A DNA stretch of 49,714 nt from an uncultured Oscillospiraceae bacterium (GTDB lineage Bacteria; Bacillota; Clostridia; Oscillospirales; Acutalibacteraceae). The notes beneath the pieces were generated by a model. The model was not told where the DNA came from. It saw only the letters and a program-made list of their open reading frames with translations, and did not search any database. This document shows, piece after piece, positions 1 through 8,095 of this stretch. The stretch lies in the NCBI GenBank assembly GCA_900543305.1, contig UQQZ01000010.1:1-49714 (forward strand), given 5' to 3'. Each line of letters begins with the position of its first letter. Position 1 is the stretch's first letter. The translations under genes and the position numbers were made by a program.

Positions 1-3000
1 TGTACAAGGAAGTCTCCACAAATTTGAACTTTGTGGAGCGGGAACAGGAAACGGAAAAGTTCTGGGAAGAGAACCACATCTTTGAAAAGAGCGTAAAGGA
101 GCGGGAAGGCCATCCTTCCTATACCTTCTACGATGGTCCTCCCACCGCTAACGGCAAGCCCCACATTGGCCATTTGCAGACCCGGTCTTTTAAAGACCTG
201 TTCCCCCGGTTCCATACCATGAAGGGGGAGATGGTTCCCCGGAAAGCCGGTTGGGATACCCATGGACTGCCTGTTGAGCTGGAAGTGGAAAAACTGCTCC
301 ACATTAACGGGAAAGAGCAGATCGAAGAGTATGGCATTGCTCCTTTCATTGAAAAGTGCAAAGAGAGCGTGTGGAAATACAAGGGAATGTGGGAGGATTT
401 CTCCAAAGACGTGGGCTTCTGGGCCGATATGGAGCATCCTTATGTCACTTACGACAACAGCTTTATTGAGTCCGAATGGTGGGCTTTAAAGCAAATTTGG
501 GAACGCGGCCTTTTGTATAAGGGCTTTAAAATCGTTCCTTACTGCCCTCGCTGCGGGACGCCTTTGTCCTCTCACGAAGTGGCTCAGGGGTATAAGGATG
601 TGAAAGAGCGGTCTGCCGTGGCAAAGTTTAAGTGCAAGGACGAGGACGCCTTCATCTTGGCATGGACTACCACTCCCTGGACCCTGCCTTCCAACGTTGC
701 TCTCTGCGTCAATGCTGGAGAAAATTACGTGAAAGTGGAAAGCAAAGGGGAGACCTATTATCTGGCGGAAGCCCTTTGCGACAGCGTTCTTGGCGAAGGG
801 GAATACACCGTTCTGGATCGCTATAAAGGCGCCGACCTGGAGGGCAAGGAATATGAGCCTTTGTATCACTTTGTCTCTCCCAAGGAGAAGTGCTGGTATG
901 TGGTCTGTGACGATTACGTTACCTTGACCGACGGTACCGGCGTGGTGCATATTGCACCTGCTTTCGGTGAAGATGACGCCAAGGTGGGCCGGAAATATGG
1001 CTTGCCTCTGGTGCAGTTGGTGGACGGCAAGGGCCAGATGACCCAGGAAACCAAGTGGGCAGGTATGTTCTGCAAGGATGCAGACAAGGAAATCCTGAAA
1101 GACTTGGACGAGAGAGGCCTGTTGTTTGCTGCACCCAAGTTTGAGCACAGCTATCCCTTCTGCTGGCGCTGCGATACCCCCCTCATCTACTATGCACGGG
1201 AGTCTTGGTATATCAAGATGACCGATGTGAAAGACGAACTGATCGCCAATAACAACACGGTTAACTGGCTTCCCGAGAGCATCGGCAAAGGCCGGTTTGG
1301 CGACTGGCTGGAAAATGTCCAGGACTGGGCAGTTAGCCGGAACCGTTATTGGGGTACTCCCTTGAACATTTGGGAATGCGAATGCGGGCACCGCCATTCC
1401 ATTGGAAGCATTGCTGAATTGAAGGAAATGTCTCCCAACTGCCCTGATGATATTGAGTTGCACCGTCCCTATGTGGACCAGGTGACCATTACTTGTCCCC
1501 ACTGCGGCAAGCAGATGCACCGTGTACCCGAGGTAATCGACTGCTGGTTTGATTCCGGCTCTATGCCTTTTGCCCAGCATCATTATCCCTTTGAAAATAA
1601 GGAACTGTTCGAAGAGCAATTCCCTGCAAGCTTCATTTCCGAGGCAGTGGACCAGACGCGCGGTTGGTTCTATTCGCTGCTGGCCATTTCCACACTGCTG
1701 TTCCACAAATCCCCCTTCAAGAATGTGTTGGTCCAGGGCTTGGTTCAGGACGAAAATGGTCAGAAAATGTCCAAGTCCAAGGGCAATGCGGTAGATCCCA
1801 TGGAGGCTCTGAAGAAGTTTGGCGCCGATCCGCTGCGCTGGTACTTCTACACCAATTCCGCTCCTTGGCTGCCCAGCCGGTTCCATGAGAAGGCTGTGAT
1901 CGAGGGACAAAAGAAATTCTTCTCCACCTTGTGGAACACCTATGCATTCTTCGTGCTCTATGCCAACATCGACAATTTTGACGCTTCCAAGCACAAGCTG
2001 GAAGATTGCAAGCTGACTGTCATGGACAAGTGGCTGTTGTCTCGTTTGAACACTGCCGTTAAGGGCGTAGATGAAAACCTTTCCGCATATAAAGTTCCGG
2101 AAGCCGCCCGGGTTCTCCAAGATTTTGTGGATGAGATGAGCAACTGGTATGTGCGACGCAGCCGGGAACGTTTCTGGGCCCAAGGGGAAAGCAACGATAA
2201 GATTGCCGCATTTACCACCTTGTATACAGCTTTGGTGACCACTGCCAAATTGGCAGCCCCCATGGTACCCTTTATGAGTGAAGAAATCTATCGGAATCTG
2301 GTGTGCTCTGTGGATTCCTCTGCTCCCGAAAGTGTGCATCTGTGTTTCTTCCCGGAGTATGACGCTTCTCGTGTGGATAAGAATCTGGAAGCGGACATGG
2401 AAGAAGTGCTGCGCATTGTCACTTTGGGACGTGCGGCTCGGAATCAGGCCAACCTGAAAAACCGTCAGCCCTTGAAAGCGCTGTATACGGACGCCAATGA
2501 GGGTCTGGGAGAACTGTATCAGGATATCATCAAGCAGGAACTGAATGTCAAAGAGCTCACCTTCCTGAAAGATATGTCCGATTTCACCGCCTATACCTTC
2601 AAACCCCAGCTGAAACTTTTGGGTAAGAAATTGGGGAAACGCCTTGGTGAAGTCCGGACTGCTCTCCAAAACCTGGATGGATCTGCTGCGAAAAAGGAAC
2701 TGGATTCGACAGGCGCTCTGAAATTGTTCCTGTCTGACGGAGAAATCTCCCTGGCGCCGGAAGAACTGCTGGTGGAAACCGCCCAGAAGGAAGGTTTCAC
2801 CTCTGTTTCCGACCGCGGATTGACAGTGGTATTGGATACTACCCTGAATGAGGAACTGATTCAGGAAGGCTTTGTCCGTGAGATTGTCAGCAAACTGCAG
2901 TCCATGCGGAAAGACGCCGGATTCAACGTGACCGATCACATTGAGGTTTACCAGCAGGGCAGTGAAAAGGTTGCCCAGGTGCTGAAGTCTTTCGAGTCCT

Positions 3001-3116
3001 CCATCCTTCACGATGTGTTGGGCGAGGCTTGCCATTACGGTGAGCTGGATGGTTACACTGCCCAGTGGGATGTGAATGGGGAAGAGACCAGCTTCGGTGT
3101 AAAGAAAGTTCAGTAA
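1..3116 (+). CDS. ileS: Isoleucyl-tRNA synthetase, type 2 (first base of start codon outside window)
   Basis: This enzyme charges tRNA-Ile with isoleucine in the cytoplasm and edits misactivated valine. The frame is open from base 1. Bases 1-2 (tg) followed by codons for YKEVSTNLNFVERE match the usual IleS N-terminus, so the ATG most likely begins one base before the window and the protein is 1038 residues. An internal TTG at 24 is not the start. Visible are the class I HIGH motif (about residues 55-58) and KMSKS (about 589-593). Between them lie an editing domain and several CxxC pairs (CPRCGTP, CECGHRH, CPHCGK). The length and N-terminal style fit the eukaryote-like type 2 enzymes, a group known for mupirocin insensitivity. 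That property is inferred from family only. A palindrome follows the stop codon. Confidence 0.97.
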   Translation, partial: YKEVSTNLNFVEREQETEKFWEENHIFEKSVKEREGHPSYTFYDGPPTANGKPHIGHLQTRSFKDLFPRFHTMKGEMVPRKAGWDTHGLPVELEVEKLLHINGKEQIEEYGIAPFIEKCKESVWKYKGMWEDFSKDVGFWADMEHPYVTYDNSFIESEWWALKQIWERGLLYKGFKIVPYCPRCGTPLSSHEVAQGYKDVKERSAVAKFKCKDEDAFILAWTTTPWTLPSNVALCVNAGENYVKVESKGETYYLAEALCDSVLGEGEYTVLDRYKGADLEGKEYEPLYHFVSPKEKCWYVVCDDYVTLTDGTGVVHIAPAFGEDDAKVGRKYGLPLVQLVDGKGQMTQETKWAGMFCKDADKEILKDLDERGLLFAAPKFEHSYPFCWRCDTPLIYYARESWYIKMTDVKDELIANNNTVNWLPESIGKGRFGDWLENVQDWAVSRNRYWGTPLNIWECECGHRHSIGSIAELKEMSPNCPDDIELHRPYVDQVTITCPHCGKQMHRVPEVIDCWFDSGSMPFAQHHYPFENKELFEEQFPASFISEAVDQTRGWFYSLLAISTLLFHKSPFKNVLVQGLVQDENGQKMSKSKGNAVDPMEALKKFGADPLRWYFYTNSAPWLPSRFHEKAVIEGQKKFFSTLWNTYAFFVLYANIDNFDASKHKLEDCKLTVMDKWLLSRLNTAVKGVDENLSAYKVPEAARVLQDFVDEMSNWYVRRSRERFWAQGESNDKIAAFTTLYTALVTTAKLAAPMVPFMSEEIYRNLVCSVDSSAPESVHLCFFPEYDASRVDKNLEADMEEVLRIVTLGRAARNQANLKNRQPLKALYTDANEGLGELYQDIIKQELNVKELTFLKDMSDFTAYTFKPQLKLLGKKLGKRLGEVRTALQNLDGSAAKKELDSTGALKLFLSDGEISLAPEELLVETAQKEGFTSVSDRGLTVVLDTTLNEELIQEGFVREIVSKLQSMRKDAGFNVTDHIEVYQQGSEKVAQVLKSFESSILHDVLGEACHYGELDGYTAQWDVNGEETSFGVKKVQ

Positions 3117-3126
3117 AGTTAAATAA

Positions 3127-3152
3127 CAATAGGAAAAGGCCTTTTCCTATTG
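3127..3152. terminator. Perfect 26-bp palindrome between convergent genes
   Basis: The two 13-base arms are exact complements with no spacer, so a hairpin would open a few central bases. It sits between ileS and the convergent oxidoreductase gene, a position suited to a bidirectional terminator. A clear T-run is missing on the plus side, and the minus side is only moderately T-rich. Confidence 0.45.
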
Positions 3153-3181
3153 CAAAGCAAAGGGACGCTAACACTCAGAGC

Positions 3182-4171
3182 TTAGAATACATATTTCTTT
3201 CCGGTGTTGTAGGACTCATAAGCGCCCACCATAAACTTGGTCAGGGCAACAGCATCGTCAATCCCGTTGGGAGCTTCGCCTTCGCCACAGCAGGCATCGA
3301 TCCATGCATCGATGGGCATCGTGCTCTTCTCGGGCAGGTCAGTCTTCTGAACCAACTTGTTGTCGGTCTCTTCGCAGCAATACTCCAGGATGTCGTTGTG
3401 GATCATCAAGGAGCCCTTGGTGCCATAAGCTTCCATCACATAGCCGATACCGGAGGTTACGAAACCGGTTTCAGAAACGCCGATGGTGCCGCCATCAAAC
3501 TCGATTACAGAAACTGCGTTATCTTCCACGCCACGGTTGGTGACTTCCGTAAACTGGGAAACAATGCTCTTGGGCTCGCCCAGGAACCAGTTCAAGGTGT
3601 ACATGGGATGAGCGCCCAGGTCCATCATAGCGCCGCCGCCAGTCTGTGCAGCGTCATAGAAATGGGGAGGCAGCCAGCCCAAGGATCCGTCAGGCATGGG
3701 GGCAACACTGCCATTGTGATAGTTATGGACACGGGCATAGGTGATCTTGCCCAGTTTGCCGCTGTCCACCAGTTCCTTGGCAGCCTTCAAAGTGGGCCAA
3801 GTTTTGTGGGGGAAGGAAACGGTAAACTTTACGCCGCTCTCTTTCACAGCCTTGGCAACTTCCTCGGCCTCTTCGTTGGTGAAGGTCAAAACCTTTTCGG
3901 TAAAAATATTCTTGCCGGACTTGGCAGCAGCGATGAGCACCTGGGGATGCTGGTAAGTAGCGGTGGTGATGGAAACGCCTTCGATGGTGGGGTCGTTCCA
4001 AATAGCGTCCAGATCAGGCTGGAAAGGCACGCCCAACTTTTCGGCGGTAGCCTTGCCGCGCTCCTGGTCATCGTCCCACAGGCAGCAAAGCTCAGCCTTG
4101 GGATTGTTCAAAATGGCGGTGGAGTATTCCATCGTATGGACATGCCACGCGCCCACAACTGCAATTTTCAT
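3182..4171 (-). CDS. Gfo/Idh/MocA-family NAD(P)-dependent oxidoreductase
   Basis: The 329-residue protein begins MKIAVVGAWHVHTMEY, a Rossmann-type N-terminus with a somewhat altered nucleotide loop. It continues with the family's usual features: a region like EKVLTFTNEEAEEVAKA (the EKP-type motif is here EKV) and GGGAMMDLGAHPMYTLNW, the conserved substrate and catalytic region with its histidine. Family members oxidise or reduce sugars, inositols or their derivatives using a nicotinamide cofactor. The substrate cannot be read from the sequence. The ATG has a good upstream site (GGGAGGAA). It follows a kinase gene on the same strand, but a terminator-like hairpin at 4337-4369 separates them, so it may have its own promoter. 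Replacement of the usual EKP proline by valine is mildly unusual. Confidence 0.88.
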   Translation of the reverse strand: MKIAVVGAWHVHTMEYSTAILNNPKAELCCLWDDDQERGKATAEKLGVPFQPDLDAIWNDPTIEGVSITTATYQHPQVLIAAAKSGKNIFTEKVLTFTNEEAEEVAKAVKESGVKFTVSFPHKTWPTLKAAKELVDSGKLGKITYARVHNYHNGSVAPMPDGSLGWLPPHFYDAAQTGGGAMMDLGAHPMYTLNWFLGEPKSIVSQFTEVTNRGVEDNAVSVIEFDGGTIGVSETGFVTSGIGYVMEAYGTKGSLMIHNDILEYCCEETDNKLVQKTDLPEKSTMPIDAWIDACCGEGEAPNGIDDAVALTKFMVGAYESYNTGKKYVF

Positions 4172-4336
4172 GGTAAGTTCCTCCCTAATGGATGAATTGA
4201 GATTTATAAAACCAGGTCTCGTTTTTTTGCCTGGCTTTGCCTACAGCTTATCACCGGAACCGGGAAAAAGCAAGAGGAAAGCACAAAATTTCCCCCTGTG
4301 ATTTTTGATTTTTTGGATTGTCCTGCAGCATTGGCA

Positions 4337-4369
4337 GGAAAAAAGCACGGCCCATTGGGGAGACCGTGC
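4337..4369 (-). terminator. Rho-independent terminator of the NahK-like kinase gene
   Basis: Read on the minus strand, a GCACGG / CCGTGC stem with an inner CCC/GGG extension is followed by a run of six T. It lies just past the stop codon of the kinase gene at 4390. Confidence 0.7.
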
Positions 4370-4389
4370 CTTCCCGAAATCTACAAAAA

Positions 4390-5478
4390 TTAGAGATACT
4401 GCCGGATAATCCGATCCATACCTTCTCTTTTTTCTTCCATTTCCGCAACCAGCTTAAATTGGTTGCGTGCCCGAACCAAATTGTGTTCCGGATAGGCAGT
4501 GCGGAAATAGACATCTCCATTGAGGTAGTCCGCCAAAAAACGAATTCCCACCTCAAAAGTCATAAGACGTGCCCCATCGGGCAAAGTTTGGAGCTCCAGG
4601 GGCGTCAAAGCCTCTCCAGCGGCAGAGAGAAATCCTTCGGTATACGCCTGGAACAAGTCTAAATCAAAATGAACCTTAGAGAGATCGGCCTCATCCTCCG
4701 CGGCGGTGGTAGCACCTGCCCGGATGGAATCTCCAAAGTCAAAGGCTGTCAGACCGGGCATCACTGTGTCAAGGTCGATGACACAAATGGCTTGCCCTGT
4801 CTTATCATCAATCAGCACATTGCTCATTTTCGTATCGTTATGGGTAACCCGCAAGGGGAGGCGTCCCTCCTGCAAAAGATCCATCAAAAGGGCGCAATCC
4901 TTTTTCCGCTGAGAAGCAAACTCCATTTCCGGCCCAATTTGGGAAAGTCGCCCTGCCACGTCCTTCTCTGCTGCTTCCAGAAGCTGACGAAACCGTTCCG
5001 GCGTGTTGTGAAAGTTGACAATGGTTTCATGAAGGGTGTGTGCGGGATAATCGCTCAAAAGACTCTGAAATTCTCCGAAAGCCCGTCCGGCTTCTCGGAG
5101 CATTTTGGCGTTTTCCACTGTTTCGTAGGAGGAAGCATGATCCACATAAGTCATGCAACGCCAAAATTCTCCTTGATCATCCACAAATAGAGTGGAACCG
5201 TCCACAGTCTTTCGGATATTTAACGTTTCTCGCTGGGGATCGCCACCCCGAGAAGTGATTTTTTCCCGCAAAAACTCCGTCACGCCCGCAATGTTTTCCA
5301 TGATATCCTGAGGAGAGGGGAATACATAGTGGTTGATCCGTTGCACAATGAATTTTTCTCCATCCTCTACCAGAAAAGTGTCGTTGATGTGGCCGCTGGT
5401 CAGAGGTGTGATGGAGCTTTGGGGGTCAAATCCAAAGGCGGATAAAATAGCCGGGGTCACGCAAATGGTATGTTCCAT
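4390..5478 (-). CDS. APH-fold sugar kinase, N-acetylhexosamine 1-kinase (NahK)-like
   Basis: The protein has the aminoglycoside phosphotransferase/choline kinase fold. An N-terminal lobe carries NDTFLVEDGEKFIVQRINH, with the ATP-binding lysine replaced by a QRIN-type motif as in NahK relatives. The catalytic loop reads VTHNDTKMSNVLID and the metal site is VIDLDTVMPGLTAFDFGD, close to the HGDTKxxN and DLDTxMP pattern of bifidobacterial N-acetylhexosamine 1-kinase. The likely reaction is ATP-dependent phosphorylation of an amino sugar at C1, feeding UDP-sugar or amino-sugar metabolism. The exact substrate is inferred. I chose ATG at 5478 (362 residues), where the domain begins, with a GAAAGGA site about 13 bases upstream. 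The frame stays open to a TTG at 5541 that overlaps the previous stop but lacks a ribosome binding site. It is co-directional with the sensor-like gene upstream. Confidence 0.75.
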   Translation of the reverse strand: MEHTICVTPAILSAFGFDPQSSITPLTSGHINDTFLVEDGEKFIVQRINHYVFPSPQDIMENIAGVTEFLREKITSRGGDPQRETLNIRKTVDGSTLFVDDQGEFWRCMTYVDHASSYETVENAKMLREAGRAFGEFQSLLSDYPAHTLHETIVNFHNTPERFRQLLEAAEKDVAGRLSQIGPEMEFASQRKKDCALLMDLLQEGRLPLRVTHNDTKMSNVLIDDKTGQAICVIDLDTVMPGLTAFDFGDSIRAGATTAAEDEADLSKVHFDLDLFQAYTEGFLSAAGEALTPLELQTLPDGARLMTFEVGIRFLADYLNGDVYFRTAYPEHNLVRARNQFKLVAEMEEKREGMDRIIRQYL

Positions 5479-5537
5479 GGGTGTGTGTCGTTCCTTTCGT
5501 TGTTTTTTCGTTGACTTCCAAAGGAAGAATCGGTTGA

Positions 5538-6824
5538 TCAAAATCGCAAAACTGCGCGAAGCAGAATTTCACCGGGCGTGCTGGAAACCGAAAGGTTACC
5601 GCTGTACCGGCCCAGAATCTCCAAGGTGTTATCAAGACCTTTTAAACCCTGAGAGGGGGAAGGATTGTCGTCAAAGAGCCACTGGAGAAGTTGCTGAAAG
5701 GTTTTTCCCTTAGGTGAAAATCCCTTTTTCTCAGGCAGTTCCCCGGAGAAAACCGTTTCCAAAGTCAAGGTGTTTTCACCGGAAAAGGCGGTAAAGCGCA
5801 CTTTCTTTTCTCCTTCATGGCAGGATGCCTCCAAACAAGCCCGGGTCAAAAGCTCATTGACCACAACGCAAAGTTCTGCCGTGGAAAGGGAAGAACCAGT
5901 GAGATGAGCATTGCTTTCGAAATCCACCCCGTTTTGGGAAGCAAACGCGGCCTTGGAGGCAATAACTCCATTTAAATAGGGATTCTCGCTGTAATTAGCC
6001 AAGATAGGCAGCCGTTTGCTGTTTTCCTTAAAAGAAGCGATATAGGCAGGAACCATGGAGGCATTGCCATCCTGAAGCATGACCCGGACGGTATCCAGGG
6101 CATACTCTCCGGCCTTGCGGGCAGCCCGTGCCTCATTGACTGCTGCCAGCAGATCGGAAAAGTCACCGGACTCCATTTCCAACATGGCTTCCCGGCAAGC
6201 TTCCTCGGTAGCCCGCTGACGAAATCGGCCAGCCTGATAAACAGAACGCAGCAGAAAGAGAATCGCCAAGTACAGCAAGCTTGCCCAAAACAGACGAGCG
6301 CTGGAAGGTTGATAGCGAAACAGAACATCGACCTTGCCGGAACTGATCAGAGCTACAAAAATCTGCACCAAGCAGATGCCCACCAGAAATGCCGAGGGTC
6401 CCCGGTCATGGAAATGTTGGAAAGGTCTGTAAAAACACAGCCCGAGAAACGCGGTCCAAAGAAGCAGAACAACCACAGAAAAGAGAGCAGCAAAAGTCCC
6501 TGCAGTAGAAAAGGGAAGAATTCCCAGAACAAGGGGCACCAAGGTTCCCAAATAAAGGTAATTGGAAACAGACAAAATGGCAAGATACATTTTTTGCAGA
6601 GGGTTGTTCTTGGAAAGAAAGAGCGATACGACAAAAAGCAGGCCGGTTCCGCTGATGCAAGCCCATAAGGGCCCGGCAAACTGGGAAACCAACCATCCCA
6701 AAGCCAAAGAGAGTAAATAAGCCACCCCAAAACATCCGGCGGTGACCCAAAGGCGAAAACGGTCTTCCAACAGGGTCAGATACAACCCGGCGGTACAGAG
6801 CAGCACGAAGGCAAGATCGATCAC
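5538..6824 (-). CDS. Membrane sensor-kinase-like protein with degenerate GHKL ATPase domain
   Basis: The N-terminal half (about 210 residues) holds six or seven hydrophobic segments. A short linker with coiled-coil character (RQRATEEACREAMLEME) leads to a C-terminal domain resembling AgrC/NatK-type GHKL kinases. That domain has an N-box-like NELLTRACLEA and a G-box-like SQGLKGLDNTLEIL followed by YSGNLSV. The second N-box asparagine, normally needed for Mg-ATP, is arginine. The dimerisation region has no phosphoacceptor histidine (GEYALDTVRVML where RHD-type motifs are expected). It is therefore probably not an active histidine kinase. No response regulator lies nearby. The start is uncertain. 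GTG 6824 has an AAAAGGGG site 9 bases away, while ATG 6845 and 6833 lack good sites. The strong promoter at 6888-6916 drives it together with the downstream kinase. Confidence 0.62.
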   Translation of the reverse strand: MIDLAFVLLCTAGLYLTLLEDRFRLWVTAGCFGVAYLLSLALGWLVSQFAGPLWACISGTGLLFVVSLFLSKNNPLQKMYLAILSVSNYLYLGTLVPLVLGILPFSTAGTFAALFSVVVLLLWTAFLGLCFYRPFQHFHDRGPSAFLVGICLVQIFVALISSGKVDVLFRYQPSSARLFWASLLYLAILFLLRSVYQAGRFRQRATEEACREAMLEMESGDFSDLLAAVNEARAARKAGEYALDTVRVMLQDGNASMVPAYIASFKENSKRLPILANYSENPYLNGVIASKAAFASQNGVDFESNAHLTGSSLSTAELCVVVNELLTRACLEASCHEGEKKVRFTAFSGENTLTLETVFSGELPEKKGFSPKGKTFQQLLQWLFDDNPSPSQGLKGLDNTLEILGRYSGNLSVSSTPGEILLRAVLRF

Positions 6825-6858
6825 ATTGGGCATCCCCTTTTTCATAAACCAATTGTGC

Positions 6859-6879
6859 GGCCCCCGCAAAGCGAGGGCC
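6859..6879 (-). promoter_or_regulatory. GC-rich 5' stem-loop of the sensor-kinase transcript
   Basis: A 9-bp stem (GGCCCCCGC / GCGAGGGCC, one G-T pair on one strand) with an AAA loop lies at the predicted transcription start of the minus-strand operon. On the plus strand the same hairpin is followed by TTTTT, so it could also terminate antisense transcription coming from the left. Confidence 0.5.
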
Positions 6880-6887
6880 TTTTTGGC

Positions 6888-6916
6888 ATTATAACATAAA
6901 AATCGTCAAGAGACAA
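6888..6916 (-). promoter_or_regulatory. Sigma-A promoter for the sensor/kinase operon
   Basis: Minus strand: -35 TTGTCT at 6916-6911, a 17-base spacer, and a perfect -10 TATAAT at 6893-6888. It points leftward into the sensor-like gene. Confidence 0.75.
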
Positions 6917-6992
6917 TTTGTTTTTCACCTAATAGGCAAAAATAGTTGGAGATTTTTTATGATTTTATGAAACATATCGTTGGGAAAATCCC

Positions 6993-7022
6993 TTGACGCA
7001 ATCCCCTCTCCTGGGGTATGCT
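6993..7022 (+). promoter_or_regulatory. Sigma-A promoter for the DUF4097 gene
   Basis: TTGACG at 6993-6998, an 18-base spacer, then TATGCT at 7017-7022. The ATG at 7018 falls inside the -10 box, which supports the downstream TTG start at 7057. Confidence 0.65.
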
Positions 7023-7056
7023 AAAAGAAAAGCTGCGAAAAAAGGAGGGGAAAGGG

Positions 7057-8058
7057 TTGGAAAAGCGAAAAGTGTTCACATGGATCGCATGGATCTTGGG
7101 AGCTTTGTTTCTGTCGAGCGTGATTGCCGTGGGAGCTGAAACCAGTTGGTTTGGGTTTCAAGATCTGGTGAACGGAAAGGGCACTCTTTGGACCTATCGC
7201 TACTCCACCACCTGGGACCCGGAAGAGGTTTCGGTGGAAGGCCTTTCCGTTTCCTGGAATCACGGGCCGGTTGAAATAGTTGCCAGCGGAACCAGTATGG
7301 TCAAGGTGACAGAGTACTCCCCTCGAACACTGAACGCCTCGGAGAAATTGAAGTTGTCCTCCTCTAACGGCGTGCTGCGTGTCCAATGGGATAGAAGCCT
7401 TCTCCCTCTGGGAATTTTGCAAGATCGTGTAAAGCGGTTGGTAATCGAGGTTCCCAATACGGTGGCAGCCCAGCTTCTCTCATTCAGTGCAAAATCGATC
7501 TCTGGAGATGTGACGGTGAAGGGAATCAACGCCCAAACATTGCGGGTGGATTCCACCGCAGGAGATGTGACCCTTTCCAACTTGACCGGAGAAGAGCTTC
7601 GTGTTTCTTCGGGTGGCGGAGATATCCAGTTGGACGGCGCCCGGGCGAATTTGCTGGATGTGTCAACCTCTGGGGGAGTTACGGAATTATCCAGGATAGC
7701 TGCCGTGGAATGCCGCCTTTCCAATCTTTCTGGGAAGGTTCGTTTTTCCGGCACGGGAACGGATCTTCAGGTTAAGACAGTTTCCGGTCCAGTGGAACTG
7801 CATTTTTCCGAATGTCCCCAGCAGGCAGAGTTTCAGTCCGTTTCCGGCAATTTATCTTTGTATCTTCCGGAGAATTCCGGGTTTGAGGCCCAATATTCCA
7901 GTGTTTCCGGCCAGTTTTCCTCTGAATTTCCCGGACAAGGTGAGCAGGGCTTGGTCTACGGCCATGGAGGTCCCCAGTACCAGTTTGTCACCACCTCGGG
8001 GAATCTGTCTCTCCACCGGGCAGCCGGAGCTCAAACCGCACAAGAAACCATATCATAA
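7057..8058 (+). CDS. DUF4097-type beta-strand repeat protein, membrane-anchored
   Basis: The start is TTG at 7057, preceded by AAAGGAGGGG with a 6-base gap. An ATG at 7018 would lie in the promoter. The 333-residue product begins with a basic stretch and one hydrophobic segment (WIAWILGALFLSSVIAVGA), a signal anchor placing the rest outside the membrane. The body is a run of short repeating beta-strand units with recurrent GDV, SGGV and SGxxxL patterns (for example STAGDVTLSNLTGEEL, SSGGGDIQLDGARANL, SVSGNLSLYLP). These are typical of DUF4097/adhesin-like repeats that form a beta solenoid. Such proteins often sit beside PspC or sigma-factor systems, but none is here. The function is unknown; an envelope role is inferred. 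Confidence 0.72.
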   Translation: MEKRKVFTWIAWILGALFLSSVIAVGAETSWFGFQDLVNGKGTLWTYRYSTTWDPEEVSVEGLSVSWNHGPVEIVASGTSMVKVTEYSPRTLNASEKLKLSSSNGVLRVQWDRSLLPLGILQDRVKRLVIEVPNTVAAQLLSFSAKSISGDVTVKGINAQTLRVDSTAGDVTLSNLTGEELRVSSGGGDIQLDGARANLLDVSTSGGVTELSRIAAVECRLSNLSGKVRFSGTGTDLQVKTVSGPVELHFSECPQQAEFQSVSGNLSLYLPENSGFEAQYSSVSGQFSSEFPGQGEQGLVYGHGGPQYQFVTTSGNLSLHRAAGAQTAQETIS

Positions 8059-8095
8059 TACCAGCAATTCAGTGGAACTAGGGGAGTGAATCACT

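Noticed and set aside
486..3035. 849-codon open frame antisense to ileS
   Set aside because: It lies fully inside ileS, has no ribosome site or family motif, and arises from the codon bias of the real gene.
3065..4195. 376-codon plus-strand frame over the oxidoreductase gene
   Set aside because: It overlaps the ileS end in another frame and opposes an intact oxidoreductase gene with a good start.
7018..7056. ATG start at 7018 for the DUF4097 gene
   Set aside because: The ATG sits inside the -10 box of the promoter, and TTG 7057 has an ideal ribosome site.
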